Below, piece after piece: positions 1-9,054 of a stretch of 64,000 bases of DNA; the first letter of the stretch is position 1, and every line of letters starts with the position of its first letter. This stretch comes from Cytophagaceae bacterium. Its GTDB lineage: Bacteria; Bacteroidota; Bacteroidia; Cytophagales; Spirosomataceae. The notes beneath the pieces are model-generated. The model was given only the letters and a program-made list of their open reading frames with translations, had not been told where the DNA came from and ran no database searches. The translations under genes and the position numbers were made by a program. The stretch is from NCBI GenBank assembly GCA_016722655.1, contig JADKIR010000005.1, positions 620,001-684,000 of the forward strand. The letters run 5' to 3'.

Positions 1-226
1 AAAATGGCGTGCCTTTATAAATCAACTCTTTCAGATTTATCGTATTTAGCCTTAGATTATTCTCTTTAAAATAACTGATTAAAATGGTGTCCCCCTCAGA
101 ATTGACATCTATTTTACTATCAGAAGAAGAAAATTTGAGGTTTTGTACAAAATATTCCTTGGGTGGTTCCTGAGCTTGACAATTTATCAAATATGCTAAG
201 GATAAAAATAAAATAATACTTTTCAT
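1..226 (-). CDS. Exported protein of unknown function, N-terminal part (cut by window edge)
   Basis: Reading the minus strand from the ATG at 226 gives an open frame of 75 codons that runs off the left edge. The protein begins MKSIILFLSLAYLINCQAQE, a Sec signal peptide. The cysteine before QAQE could be a lipoprotein cysteine, although Asn at -1 is atypical; otherwise signal peptidase I would cut near QAQ. About 55 residues of hydrophilic mature protein are visible and I recognise no domain. It lies on the same strand as the downstream-facing prohibitin gene but beyond that gene's terminator, so it is probably a separate transcript. Confidence 0.6.
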   Translation of the reverse strand, partial: MKSIILFLSLAYLINCQAQEPPKEYFVQNLKFSSSDSKIDVNSEGDTILISYFKENNLRLNTINLKELIYKGTPF

Positions 227-328
227 GAGCTTATAATATTAAAATAAATACCTGAAATTCAATCAATTAATATCAAATTTAACTATTAACCCTAAATTTG
301 CAAGAAATTCATATAAAATTTTCAAAAT

Positions 329-371
329 GATAAAAAAAAACAGGAAATACCTGCTTAAGATACTTCCTGTT
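329..371 (-). terminator. Rho-independent terminator after the prohibitin gene
   Basis: AACAGGAA (339-346) pairs with TTCCTGTT (364-371). On the minus strand the stem is followed directly by a run of T (the A-run at 332-340 on the plus strand). It lies 60 bp beyond the stop codon of the minus-strand prohibitin-like gene. Confidence 0.7.
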
Positions 372-432
372 ATTTTGACAAAAATAATTTTAGATTGAAA
401 GCTAATTCACAAAAGCCTTATTTCCATTGAAA

Positions 433-1332
433 TTAATTGGCATTCAACATCACTGGGGCATTTTTTCCCATAATTATTATTTTTGCATTTGGCGATGCCG
501 CCAAATCTTTCTGGGCTTTTATTTGCTCATATTGCAATTGTTTGTCAGTAAGTGTGGAAGTTATAATACGCTGATAATCAGCAATACCTTGTGCTTCAAC
601 TCTTTTCCTTTCTGCTTCCTGTTTTTCTTTTTGCAATACAAACTGCATTTTTTGGGCATCCTGCTCGGCATTGATTTTTGATTCTATGGTCTTTTTAACC
701 GATTCTGGCAGGGTAATATTTCTTACCAATAATTGCTCTAAAACAAGACCTCTGGTTTTAAAATCTTTTTCAATGGCCCCAAAAATCCTTGTCTGAAATT
801 CATCCCTTTTCAAGGAATATAAACTTACCGCCTCATAATTGGCTGAAATATCCCGAATTCTGGTTCTTGAAAGTGGTCTGACAATCACATCTACATAATC
901 AAGGCCAATTCCCCTTACAATATTTGGAGCTTTTTCAGGCAAAATCCGGAAAAGTACCGTAAGGTCAATGGTTACTTCCAACCCATCTGCAGACAATACT
1001 TTGATGGCATCGTCACCAGATTTCGAACCCTCATCATGAACACCAGACATGGTATAATTTTGGGTCTTAATGTCCATTTCTTTCACATCTACCAATGGAT
1101 TTACAATGTTCAATCCACTCGGAAGAGTTTCTTGTTTTACTTTACCAAAAAGTGACTGAACCCCAACTTTCCCGGCGTCAATCTGAACAACCATGGTGGA
1201 CAATAATCCCAATGCAGCCAAAACAAATCCACCGATTTTAATGCCACCTGAAAATCTTGAAAGTGGGTTATTAAGTTTAGATAAATTGAAGGCTGCAAGC
1301 AAGGCAAGCACACCAATAATAATTAGTAACAT
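433..1332 (-). CDS. Prohibitin / SPFH (band 7) family membrane protein
   Basis: A 299-residue protein with two N-terminal hydrophobic segments (about residues 1-18 and 34-52), then an SPFH/PHB domain (about 50-210) and a Lys/Glu/Gln-rich probable coiled coil (about 215-270). The core motifs GKVGVQSLFGKV, SADGLEVTIDLTVLFRI and RDISANYEAVSLYSLKRDEF are typical of prohibitins. Family members form ring-like membrane scaffolds that influence membrane proteases and lipid domains; the exact role here is unknown. It is monocistronic with its own terminator. HflK/HflC or a plain SPFH protein is possible, but the length and the two-segment N-terminus favour the prohibitin type. Confidence 0.9.
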   Translation of the reverse strand: MLLIIIGVLALLAAFNLSKLNNPLSRFSGGIKIGGFVLAALGLLSTMVVQIDAGKVGVQSLFGKVKQETLPSGLNIVNPLVDVKEMDIKTQNYTMSGVHDEGSKSGDDAIKVLSADGLEVTIDLTVLFRILPEKAPNIVRGIGLDYVDVIVRPLSRTRIRDISANYEAVSLYSLKRDEFQTRIFGAIEKDFKTRGLVLEQLLVRNITLPESVKKTIESKINAEQDAQKMQFVLQKEKQEAERKRVEAQGIADYQRIITSTLTDKQLQYEQIKAQKDLAASPNAKIIIMGKNAPVMLNAN

Positions 1333-1514
1333 TTTTTGTTTATTTTTTCTGCTAATTTACTGTAAATCATTGGAGTTTGTTATGATTTTTTATAAAAGGT
1401 CAGAATTGATAATAATTAATATTTTTTTTTATTTTGATAAATATTTAGGTCCAAAATTGGCTTATAAAAAAAATAAAAAAACTATATTTAAGCCATATAA
1501 TTATTCAAACTAAA

Positions 1515-3539
1515 ATGAAAAAAATCGGTTTTATTTTTCTCCTTTTAATATACAGTTCAGTAGGTTTTTCACAATCTTTTTACCCGTATCAGGGCATTTC
1601 TTTTAACAAAGTAAAGCTAAACGACAATTTTTGGCTGCCAAAAATTGAAATCAACCGAACGGTAACTATACCCTGGTCATTTGAACAATGCAAAACCACC
1701 GGCAGAATCAAAAATTTTGAACAAGCTGCTGCCAGAACCGGTAAGTTTTGCGGAGTTTATGTTTTTGACGACACCGACGTTTACAAAACCATAGAAGGAG
1801 CAGCCTACTCTCTGCAGGTCAAATACGATTTTAAATTAGATTCCTATGTTGACTCGCTCATCAATTTAATCGCTGCTGCTCAGGAGCCCGATGGATACCT
1901 TTATACTGTAAGAACTATGGGAGATAAGCATAATTGGATCGGAAAAGAACGTTATGAAAAAGAGCATGAACATAGTCATGAGCTTTATAATGCCGGGCAT
2001 TTTTATGAAGCCGCAACCGCACATTATTGGGCCACAGGTAAAAAAAATATGCTTAATCTTGCTGTAAAAAATGCAGATCACCTGCTTACTGTCTTTGGGC
2101 CTGACAAAAAATCAGTAGCACCGGGACATCAGGTGATTGAAATGGGTTTGGTAAAAATGTATCTGGCTACCGGGAAAAAAGAATATCTCGATTTGTCACA
2201 ATTTTTTATTGAAGCCAGAGGTAAAAGAATCTATCCAAAATCTCCAGGTACCGCCGGAGCGACTGTCTGGGAAACAGGCGAATACTGGCAGGACCACAAA
2301 CCGGCAACTGAGCAAACCGAAGCCATAGGCCACTCAGTAAGAGCCACTTATCTATATGCCGGCATGGCAGATGTTGCTGCGTTAACCCAAAATCAAAAAT
2401 ATATCGATGCCATAAATAAAATATGGGGAAATGCTGCGGGAAAGAAAACCTATATTACCGGTGGAATCGGTGCATCGGGAGGTTGGGAAGGTTTTGGTCA
2501 GGATTATGATCTACCCAACGAAGATGCATATTGTGAAACTTGTGCCGGCATAGGAAATGTCTATTGGAACCACAGGATGTTTATGCTTACCGGAGAAGCT
2601 AAATACATGGATATGGTCGAAAGAACGCTATTCAATGGTATTTTGGGAGGTATTGGTTTGGACGGAAAAAGTTTTTACTATGCCAATCCAATGGAATATA
2701 GATTTTCGCATGGCGAACTCGGGGGCGAAAACAAACGCTCACCCTGGTTTACCTGTTCATGTTGTCCGACCAATATTTGCCGGTTTATGCCATCAATTCC
2801 CGGATACATTTATGCAAAAAAAGACAATCAACTAATTGTAAATCTGTACATTGGAAGTGAAACTGAAATCGAAATTAATCCAAAAGAAAAACTAATGGTA
2901 AAACAAACCTCCAATATGCCCTGGGATGGAAAAATTAAGTTTGAAGTCAATTCGACCAATAAAAAAGGAACAACCTACACATTGAAATTCAGGATTCCGG
3001 GTTGGGCAAATGGCAATGTTTTCCCTACTGATTTATATGGTGCCAATGTGGTTGCAGAAATTGGAGAAATATTAAAAATCAATGGAGTGACAGTTTCAAG
3101 TCCAGATTTAAAAATAGTAAATGGTTACATTATTTTGGAAAAGGTTTGGAAAAAAGGTGACCTGGTAGAGATAAATTTCCCGATGGACACTTATCAGATA
3201 TTTTCAAATCCTAAAATAGTTGCAAATAAAAATTTACTGTCAGTTCAAAGAGGTCCGGTATTGTATTGTGCCGAATTTGCCGACAATAATGGCAAAACAT
3301 CAAATATTATGATTCCTGAATTCTCGAAATTTAATTATACCTATCAACCCGAGATATTACAAGGTGTTGGAACCTTGACTACCGAAGGGAAAATAGTGGA
3401 TGTAAGTGAAACAGAAATAAAAACTGAAACTAAAAATATAAAACTCATACCATATTATGCTCGTTCAAACCGTGGGGTAGGTGAAATGAAACTTTGGTTC
3501 CCAACGAAATTTTCCAATATAAAAATAGAATCATACTAA
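1515..3539 (+). CDS. Glycoside hydrolase family 127 protein (beta-L-arabinofuranosidase type)
   Basis: A 674-residue exported enzyme with a signal peptide (MKKIGFIFLLLIYSSVGFSQ). It carries the GH127 (formerly DUF1680) fold of an (alpha/alpha)6 barrel followed by beta-sandwich domains. The zinc/catalytic signature is visible: Glu341-Thr-Cys343 in the segment YCETCAGIG, and the Cys416-Cys417 pair in FTCSCCPTN. These correspond to Glu338/Cys340/Cys417/Cys418 of Bifidobacterium HypBA1, in which Cys417 is the nucleophile. The likely reaction is release of beta-L-arabinofuranose or a related sugar from plant or glycoprotein glycans in the periplasm. No SusC/SusD pair or other CAZyme adjoins it, so the substrate cannot be inferred from context. 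Confidence 0.88.
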   Translation: MKKIGFIFLLLIYSSVGFSQSFYPYQGISFNKVKLNDNFWLPKIEINRTVTIPWSFEQCKTTGRIKNFEQAAARTGKFCGVYVFDDTDVYKTIEGAAYSLQVKYDFKLDSYVDSLINLIAAAQEPDGYLYTVRTMGDKHNWIGKERYEKEHEHSHELYNAGHFYEAATAHYWATGKKNMLNLAVKNADHLLTVFGPDKKSVAPGHQVIEMGLVKMYLATGKKEYLDLSQFFIEARGKRIYPKSPGTAGATVWETGEYWQDHKPATEQTEAIGHSVRATYLYAGMADVAALTQNQKYIDAINKIWGNAAGKKTYITGGIGASGGWEGFGQDYDLPNEDAYCETCAGIGNVYWNHRMFMLTGEAKYMDMVERTLFNGILGGIGLDGKSFYYANPMEYRFSHGELGGENKRSPWFTCSCCPTNICRFMPSIPGYIYAKKDNQLIVNLYIGSETEIEINPKEKLMVKQTSNMPWDGKIKFEVNSTNKKGTTYTLKFRIPGWANGNVFPTDLYGANVVAEIGEILKINGVTVSSPDLKIVNGYIILEKVWKKGDLVEINFPMDTYQIFSNPKIVANKNLLSVQRGPVLYCAEFADNNGKTSNIMIPEFSKFNYTYQPEILQGVGTLTTEGKIVDVSETEIKTETKNIKLIPYYARSNRGVGEMKLWFPTKFSNIKIESY

Positions 3540-3642
3540 TTTAGTTCAAAACCTGACGAAATTCTTTCTAGAAACCTAAGTTAACTCATAAAATACAATT
3601 GGATATTTAAGCTATTTTTGAATCAAAATTAATTCGCAGCAT

Positions 3643-4770
3643 ATGTTTAGTTATTGGGAGAAAGATTTATTTAAGCCAAACTACGATTATATAGTAGTAG
3701 GTTCAGGGTTTGCCGGCTTGTGGTTGGCTTATTTTTTAAAGAAGAAAAGACCGGGTGCTCAGATAGCCATTCTGGAAAGAGGAACATTGCCGCAGGGAGC
3801 CAGCACAAAAAACGCAGGATTTTCGTGTTTTGGATCTCCATCTGAACTTTTGGCAAATGTGGATAATATAGGTTGGCAAACTACGCTCGAGTTGACAGAA
3901 AACCGTTTTCAAGGTATCCAGATAATCAAAACTTTCTTCGGTAATACTATAGATTATAATCCTTGCGGTGCAAGTGAATTGTTTTTGGATGAAGAAAAAT
4001 TTGAGGCTGCACATTCCAAAATGGAAGAACTGAATCAAAATATTGCTGAAAATGTAAAATCATATTATCATTTTTATCTGGACAAAAATATTATTCAGAA
4101 TAGTGGATTTGAAGGATTCAAATACGCAATTAGCAACAATCAGGAGGCTTCTATTCATCCCGGAAAATTATTTTACAGCCTGTATAAAACATTGATTTCA
4201 ATGGATGTAAAAATATTTTTTGGCACTAAAGTTACTGGTTATAATGCTGACGATGTTCAGGTTAAAGTTCAAACCGAGAATTTAGGCGAATTTACCACTA
4301 ACCATTTAAGTATCAATACAAATGCATTCACCGGTGATTTATTGCCGGAATATAAAATCAAACCAGGCAGGGGTCAGGTACTTATCACAAAACCGATAGA
4401 AGGTCTTAAATTTGACCGCACTTTCCATTTTGACAAAGGGTTTTATTATTTCAAAAACGTGGGAGACAGAGTGCTACTGGGAGGTGGAAGAAATATTGAC
4501 CTCGAAGGTGAATCTACTCTGGATTTTGCAACTTCCGAAATCATAATTGATAATTTAAAAACTATCCTGAAAGAGAAAATTTTACCTGGTCAAAAATTTG
4601 AGATTGAAGACACATGGAGTGGAATAATGGCATTCAATGAGTCTAAAACGCCTATTTCTCAAATTCTGAAACCTAATCTTTCGGCCAACGTTTGTATGAA
4701 TGGAATGGGTGTAGCTTTGGCTCCCACCCTATCAAAAAAATTAGCCGAAGAACTTACATCCAACGGCTAA
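3643..4770 (+). CDS. FAD-dependent oxidoreductase, DAO (D-amino-acid oxidase-like) family
   Basis: A 375-residue cytoplasmic flavoprotein. The dinucleotide-binding loop GSGFAG is at residues 20-25, the acidic end of the second strand is in AILERG, and a C-terminal Gly-rich FAD contact lies in NGMGVALAPTLSKKLA. The DAO fold covers glycine oxidase, sarcosine oxidase, gamma-glutamylputrescine oxidase and pipecolate oxidase (AmaA). It converges on an ALDH7 (AmaB-type) dehydrogenase gene 18 bp away, which makes an AmaA-like imino or amino-acid oxidase an attractive inference, but the substrate is not shown by sequence. A TATTTTTG box at 3613-3620 could be a -7 element, without a convincing -33 partner. 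Confidence 0.8.
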   Translation: MFSYWEKDLFKPNYDYIVVGSGFAGLWLAYFLKKKRPGAQIAILERGTLPQGASTKNAGFSCFGSPSELLANVDNIGWQTTLELTENRFQGIQIIKTFFGNTIDYNPCGASELFLDEEKFEAAHSKMEELNQNIAENVKSYYHFYLDKNIIQNSGFEGFKYAISNNQEASIHPGKLFYSLYKTLISMDVKIFFGTKVTGYNADDVQVKVQTENLGEFTTNHLSINTNAFTGDLLPEYKIKPGRGQVLITKPIEGLKFDRTFHFDKGFYYFKNVGDRVLLGGGRNIDLEGESTLDFATSEIIIDNLKTILKEKILPGQKFEIEDTWSGIMAFNESKTPISQILKPNLSANVCMNGMGVALAPTLSKKLAEELTSNG

Positions 4771-4788
4771 TTTCTGAAAAAGAACAAA

Positions 4789-6306
4789 TTAAAAATCAAA
4801 CTTTATACCTTGTGCTAATGGCAAACTATCACCATAATTGATGGTGTTGGTTTGCCTACGCATATAGGCCTTCCAGGCATCAGAGCCACTTTCACGACCA
4901 CCACCGGTTTCTTTTTCTCCTCCAAATGCACCTCCGATTTCTGCTCCTGAAGTTCCGATGTTAACATTGGCGATACCACAATCTGAGCCTTCCACACTCA
5001 AAAATCTCTCCGCTTCTTTCATGGAATTGGTAAATATAGCTGAAGACAAACCCTGTGGAACCTCATTTTGAAGCCTAATAGCCTCTTCAAGTGTTTCATA
5101 ACCAATAACATACAAAATGGGTGCAAATGTCTCAGTGCAAACCACCAAAATCTGTCTTTCCACCTCTATAATGGTTGGCTCTACATAGCATTCACTCAAG
5201 TCAGGTAAAAGATTTCCACCGTAAACCACATTTCCTCCATCCATTTTGGCAGTTTCTATCGCAGTTTTGTAAATTTCGACTGCATTTTTATCTATCAACG
5301 GCCCCACATGATTGGCTGAATCCAAAGGATCACCTATTTTCAACTGAGCATAGGCAGATTTCAAGGTACTAACTACTTTATCTTTGATACTCTTGTGAAC
5401 TATTAACCTGCGAGTAGTGGTGCACCTTTGACCTGCGGTACCTACCGCTCCAAACACAACGCCTGGAATAACTAATTTCAAATCGGCTGATTCTGTTATG
5501 ATTATGGCATTATTTCCACCCAGTTCCAACAGATATTTACCCATTCTTGCAGCCACATTTTGTCCTACCGATTTCCCCATTCGGGTACTTCCTGTGGCAG
5601 AAACTAATGCTATACGGTGATCTTTAGCCATTGCCTCTCCTATTGCAGCATCACCAATCACCAGTCCGGAAAGACCTTCCGGCAAATTATTCTCCTTCAA
5701 AACTGATAAAATAATATTCTGACAGGCCAAAGCCGAGAGTGGCGTTTTCTCAGAAGGTTTCCAAACACAGGTATTACCGCAAACCCAGGCAATCATTGTA
5801 TTCCAACTCCAAACCGCTACAGGAAAATTAAAAGAACTGATGATTCCAACCACACCTAGTGGATGCCACTGTTCATACATGCGATGTGAGGGACGCTCTG
5901 AGTGCATCGTTAAGCCATACAATTGCCTTGAAAGCCCTACCGCAAAATCACAGATGTCAATGATTTCCTGTACTTCACCCAACCCTTCCTGCAGGCTTTT
6001 TCCCATTTCATAGCTCACCAGTCTTCCTAAATCTTGTTTATGTTTTCGGAAAGCTTCACCCATTTGTCTCACCATTTCACCTCTTTTGGGGGCTGGAATT
6101 ATTCTCCAGGCTTGAAAAGCTTCCTGAGCTTTTGAAACTACCACATTATAGTCATCAAAAGTACCTGAACCAATACTCCCTATCAAAGAGCCATTTGTAG
6201 GTGAAAAAGACTCGATAATTGGCCCGGAACCCTGCCAATATTGTGAGCCTGTAGAAATTCCGGGATTAGATTCCTTTATTCCAAGATTGAAAAGTGTTTC
6301 TTTCAT
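4789..6306 (-). CDS. amaB: Aldehyde dehydrogenase, ALDH7 (antiquitin / AmaB-type aminoadipate-semialdehyde dehydrogenase)
   Basis: A 505-residue NAD(P)-dependent aldehyde dehydrogenase. The general base Glu261 is in LELGGNNAI and the nucleophile Cys295 is in GTAGQRCTTTRR. The C-terminal IGGAFGGEKETGGGRESGSD block and overall length match the ALDH7/antiquitin group, which oxidises alpha-aminoadipate semialdehyde (piperideine-6-carboxylate) to aminoadipate in lysine breakdown. It is transcribed towards the FAD oxidase at 3643-4770. A TAGATTTG -7-like box lies on the minus strand at 6381-6388. The family is clear; the lysine substrate is inferred from the subfamily, and the symbol follows Pseudomonas naming. 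Confidence 0.85.
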   Translation of the reverse strand: MKETLFNLGIKESNPGISTGSQYWQGSGPIIESFSPTNGSLIGSIGSGTFDDYNVVVSKAQEAFQAWRIIPAPKRGEMVRQMGEAFRKHKQDLGRLVSYEMGKSLQEGLGEVQEIIDICDFAVGLSRQLYGLTMHSERPSHRMYEQWHPLGVVGIISSFNFPVAVWSWNTMIAWVCGNTCVWKPSEKTPLSALACQNIILSVLKENNLPEGLSGLVIGDAAIGEAMAKDHRIALVSATGSTRMGKSVGQNVAARMGKYLLELGGNNAIIITESADLKLVIPGVVFGAVGTAGQRCTTTRRLIVHKSIKDKVVSTLKSAYAQLKIGDPLDSANHVGPLIDKNAVEIYKTAIETAKMDGGNVVYGGNLLPDLSECYVEPTIIEVERQILVVCTETFAPILYVIGYETLEEAIRLQNEVPQGLSSAIFTNSMKEAERFLSVEGSDCGIANVNIGTSGAEIGGAFGGEKETGGGRESGSDAWKAYMRRQTNTINYGDSLPLAQGIKFDF

Positions 6307-6428
6307 TTAAATAATTTTACCCGAAAGTGAGAATTAATAATCCATTTCAGGAATTTGGTTTATTGATGATATCATTTTTACAAATCTAAAACTTTTGCTT
6401 TCGATGCCCACATTTTTATTGTAAAAAA

Positions 6429-6460
6429 TTTGACAAAAAGATTTCTGAAATTTACATTTA
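6429..6460 (+). promoter_or_regulatory. Candidate Bacteroidota promoter for the nuclease/phospholipase operon
   Basis: TTTG (6429-6432) and TACATTTA (6453-6460) are separated by 20 bp, which matches TTTG-N19/20-TAnnTTTG except for the last base. Transcription would begin near 6467, 17 bp before the ATG at 6484. This argues against translation from the earlier ATG at 6430. Confidence 0.5.
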
Positions 6461-6483
6461 CAGTAAACCAACTAATTTTTAAA

Positions 6484-7461
6484 ATGAAATCCCGAGTTCC
6501 ACTAATTCTTTTGATAATAATTTTATCGTCATTTACCCTCTCAATTAACAACTGGGGATTTTATACCCACCCGATTATCAACAGGTTAGCTGTTTATAGT
6601 CTGCCGCCGGAAATGTTTGGCTTCTTTAAAACTAATATCGATTACATTACTGAAAATGCCGTAAATCCTGACCAAAGGAGATATGCGGTTGTGGGTGAGG
6701 CAGAAAGGCATTTCATTGACCTCGATGATTATCCGGATTCAGTTCAATACAATTTACAAAAAATGACATGGAAAGCTGCTGTCGAAAGATATTCGGAAGA
6801 TACACTGATGGCTCACGGTATAGTTCCCTGGCAGATACAGCGAATGAAATTTCAATTAACTGAAGCTTTTGCAAAAAAAGAAATTAAACAAATCTTAAGA
6901 ATTTCCACAGATTTGGGTCATTATATTGCGGATTCTAATGTTCCGCTTCATACCACAGCAAATTACAATGGCCAACTTACCAATCAATATGGTATCCATG
7001 CTTTTTGGGAGTCACGCCTGCCCGAACTTTTTAGTCAAGAATATGATTTGTTTATAGGTAAAGCTGAGTATGAATCCAATATCATGAAAAGATCCTGGAA
7101 AGGCGTCTTGGAAGCTCATGCCGGATTGGATTCGGTGTTAAAATTTGAAAAAATGCTTACAAGCAAATTCCAGGAAGATAAAAAATTTACTATCGAAGAA
7201 AGAAATAACCTCACAATTAAAACCTATTCAAGAGAATTTTCTTCAGAATACCATAAAATGCTTGACAATCAGGTAGAAAGACGGCTAAAAGCTTCTGTGA
7301 AAATGATTGCAGATGTGTGGTACACCGCCTGGATTGATGCCGGACAACCTGAGATAAATTCGCTTGGGAAGTTTCAAGCCGACCCGCAAGAAGAAAAAGA
7401 AATAATGAAAGCGTGGTTGCAGCGTTTGTTAAATGTCAGAAAAGAAGCTGACGACAATTAA
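6484..7461 (+). CDS. Exported zinc-dependent phospholipase C / S1-P1 nuclease-fold hydrolase
   Basis: 325 residues from the ATG at 6484. The in-frame ATG at 6430 would put 18 residues before a normal signal peptide (MKSRVPLILLIIILSSFTLS) and overlaps the promoter. The trinuclear-zinc ligands of the phospholipase C / P1 nuclease fold are all in order: Trp24, Asp79, His111, His146-x3-Asp150-x5-His156 and His172-x3-Glu176. Spacing in the last two groups equals that of Bacillus cereus PLC (118/122/128 and 142/146). In the family the Trp becomes the mature N-terminus; here three residues (INN) follow the predicted hydrophobic core before it. Whether the substrate is phospholipid or nucleic acid cannot be told. 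It heads a three-gene run with 3-bp spacing to the next gene. Confidence 0.85.
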   Translation: MKSRVPLILLIIILSSFTLSINNWGFYTHPIINRLAVYSLPPEMFGFFKTNIDYITENAVNPDQRRYAVVGEAERHFIDLDDYPDSVQYNLQKMTWKAAVERYSEDTLMAHGIVPWQIQRMKFQLTEAFAKKEIKQILRISTDLGHYIADSNVPLHTTANYNGQLTNQYGIHAFWESRLPELFSQEYDLFIGKAEYESNIMKRSWKGVLEAHAGLDSVLKFEKMLTSKFQEDKKFTIEERNNLTIKTYSREFSSEYHKMLDNQVERRLKASVKMIADVWYTAWIDAGQPEINSLGKFQADPQEEKEIMKAWLQRLLNVRKEADDN

Positions 7462-7464
7462 AGT

Positions 7465-8538
7465 ATGAAGTTTTGGTTTTTTCTCTTTATTTCTCACTTT
7501 TCGGTGGCTCAAATTATATTCAGGGTTGACACAAAAAATCCGGAAATTAAATTTGAGAACTTTACCATTTCATCTATCGAAATGACAAAATCTGGACAAA
7601 ATAAAAGCTTTGGGGAAATATTTAATACTGATGGGAGAAAAGTCCAGGTCGGATTTGAAAGGTCTGTTCCTGAAACGATCTTTAAATATTATTCGAAATA
7701 CAACCTGGGATCACAACCTAAGGTGAAGATTTTATTCAAAATAAAAAATCTGGAATTGACCGAAAAGAAATCAGGAAATAATATCGAAGGAAGGATTAAT
7801 TATGAAATCGAGGCTTACAGTGTGTTACAAAACGATACCACAAGGCTGTGCAGAGCAAACAATAAAGGCCAATATTCCAGATCTTTGAGTGGGAAAAATA
7901 TTGAAAATGTGCAGAATCAGGTTAAAATTGCGATAGACGGAGGCTTATCTTATGTTGTAAATTATATCAAAAATTTTGGAAGCCAATTAGAAGCATTTGC
8001 AACGGACTCTGAAGTTAAGATTTTTCCTTTTTTTTCAAAAAGTTCTGCCGATACGGTATATTATCAACAAAGAAAAGTGGGTTGGAATGATTTCCTGGGG
8101 CCAATCAGAGATAAATCAGGTTACGGAGCAGCCATTTTTACCAGTTTTGGTTATGATTCTAAAATTTTCGTAGAAAACCACAAAATAATAGTTGAGATTA
8201 GACCCAGTGTTTTCACCGACAAAAATATGTCATGGGCTAAACCTGAAATTAAAAATGACAAAGGACTCAGACATGAGCAATTGCATTTTGACATCAGCTA
8301 TCTCAATTCATTGCTTTTTTTGCAAAAAATAAAATCCTTTAAGGCTGAAACCAGAGATGATCTCATTTCAATGATAAAATATGAATATCTGGAGTTTTAC
8401 AGAAGTACCCACAAAATGCAGGAAAAATATGACGAAGAATCTGACCACAGTTTGAATACTTTTCAACAAAAACAATGGGAATCAAAGGTTGCCTACCAAA
8501 TTAAATCCATAGATTTGAAAACTATTTTCAATCATTAA
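7465..8538 (+). CDS. Exported protein with HExxH motif, DUF922-like putative zinc peptidase
   Basis: 357 residues with a short signal peptide (MKFWFFLFISHFSVAQ). The N-terminal half is beta-rich and unrecognised. The C-terminal half contains RHEQLHFD, with His270-Glu271-x2-His274, the arrangement of a zincin and reminiscent of the DUF922 family of predicted Zn-dependent proteases. It starts 3 bp after the upstream gene's stop, so the two are almost certainly co-translated. Function is a prediction from the motif only. Confidence 0.7.
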   Translation: MKFWFFLFISHFSVAQIIFRVDTKNPEIKFENFTISSIEMTKSGQNKSFGEIFNTDGRKVQVGFERSVPETIFKYYSKYNLGSQPKVKILFKIKNLELTEKKSGNNIEGRINYEIEAYSVLQNDTTRLCRANNKGQYSRSLSGKNIENVQNQVKIAIDGGLSYVVNYIKNFGSQLEAFATDSEVKIFPFFSKSSADTVYYQQRKVGWNDFLGPIRDKSGYGAAIFTSFGYDSKIFVENHKIIVEIRPSVFTDKNMSWAKPEIKNDKGLRHEQLHFDISYLNSLLFLQKIKSFKAETRDDLISMIKYEYLEFYRSTHKMQEKYDEESDHSLNTFQQKQWESKVAYQIKSIDLKTIFNH

Positions 8539-8547
8539 AAGGTGGAC

Positions 8548-9054
8548 ATGTTATTACAATCTGCGGTAGCGGTTTTATATTTTTTAAACAAAGTTTTATT
8601 GAGTTTAGGCAAAAAATCTGGTTGGCAAATCGGCCTTTTAGCTTCAATTTTAGCGATTTTTTATTTTTACAGCCTCGGAAGTATGCTGCTTGTAGGATTG
8701 GAAATAAGCTTTCTTTCAATTCTATTGTTTGGATTGTTTACCCATCAAAAAGAATTAAAACATCAGGAGATTTTATATGGAATCATGATTTTTGTAATGA
8801 TTCTTCTCTTTTTCATTTTCAAAGAATCCTCCTGGCTTGAGTTTACAATTTCATTATTATTTATTATGGCCATATTTGGTCTGGCCCACAGATGGCTTGT
8901 TAGTGGTTGGATATTAATGCTTTGCGGTCATTTACTGATGGGTTATTTTACCTTTAACAAGGGCGAAACCATATTTGCAAGTATGCAGTTTATATCTGGA
9001 TTTGTAGCATTATTTGCGATTTTCAGAATCTATACCAGTGGCTCAAAACTGTAG
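8548..9054 (+). CDS. Integral membrane protein of unknown function
   Basis: About 168 residues from the ATG at 8548 (an alternative GTG at 8542 adds two residues). There are roughly five or six hydrophobic helices (for example around IGLLASILAIFYFYSLGSML and FVMILLFFIF) and no recognisable catalytic motif. It follows the HExxH protein by 9 bp and ends the operon. Its 3' end overlaps the end of the convergent deacetylase gene by 25 bp. Confidence 0.7.
   Translation: MLLQSAVAVLYFLNKVLLSLGKKSGWQIGLLASILAIFYFYSLGSMLLVGLEISFLSILLFGLFTHQKELKHQEILYGIMIFVMILLFFIFKESSWLEFTISLLFIMAIFGLAHRWLVSGWILMLCGHLLMGYFTFNKGETIFASMQFISGFVALFAIFRIYTSGSKL

Noticed and set aside
1193..1513. Plus-strand reading frame opposite the start of the prohibitin gene
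   Set aside because: It is mostly antisense to a well-recognised gene, has no family resemblance, and its 3' part is AT-rich intergenic sequence.
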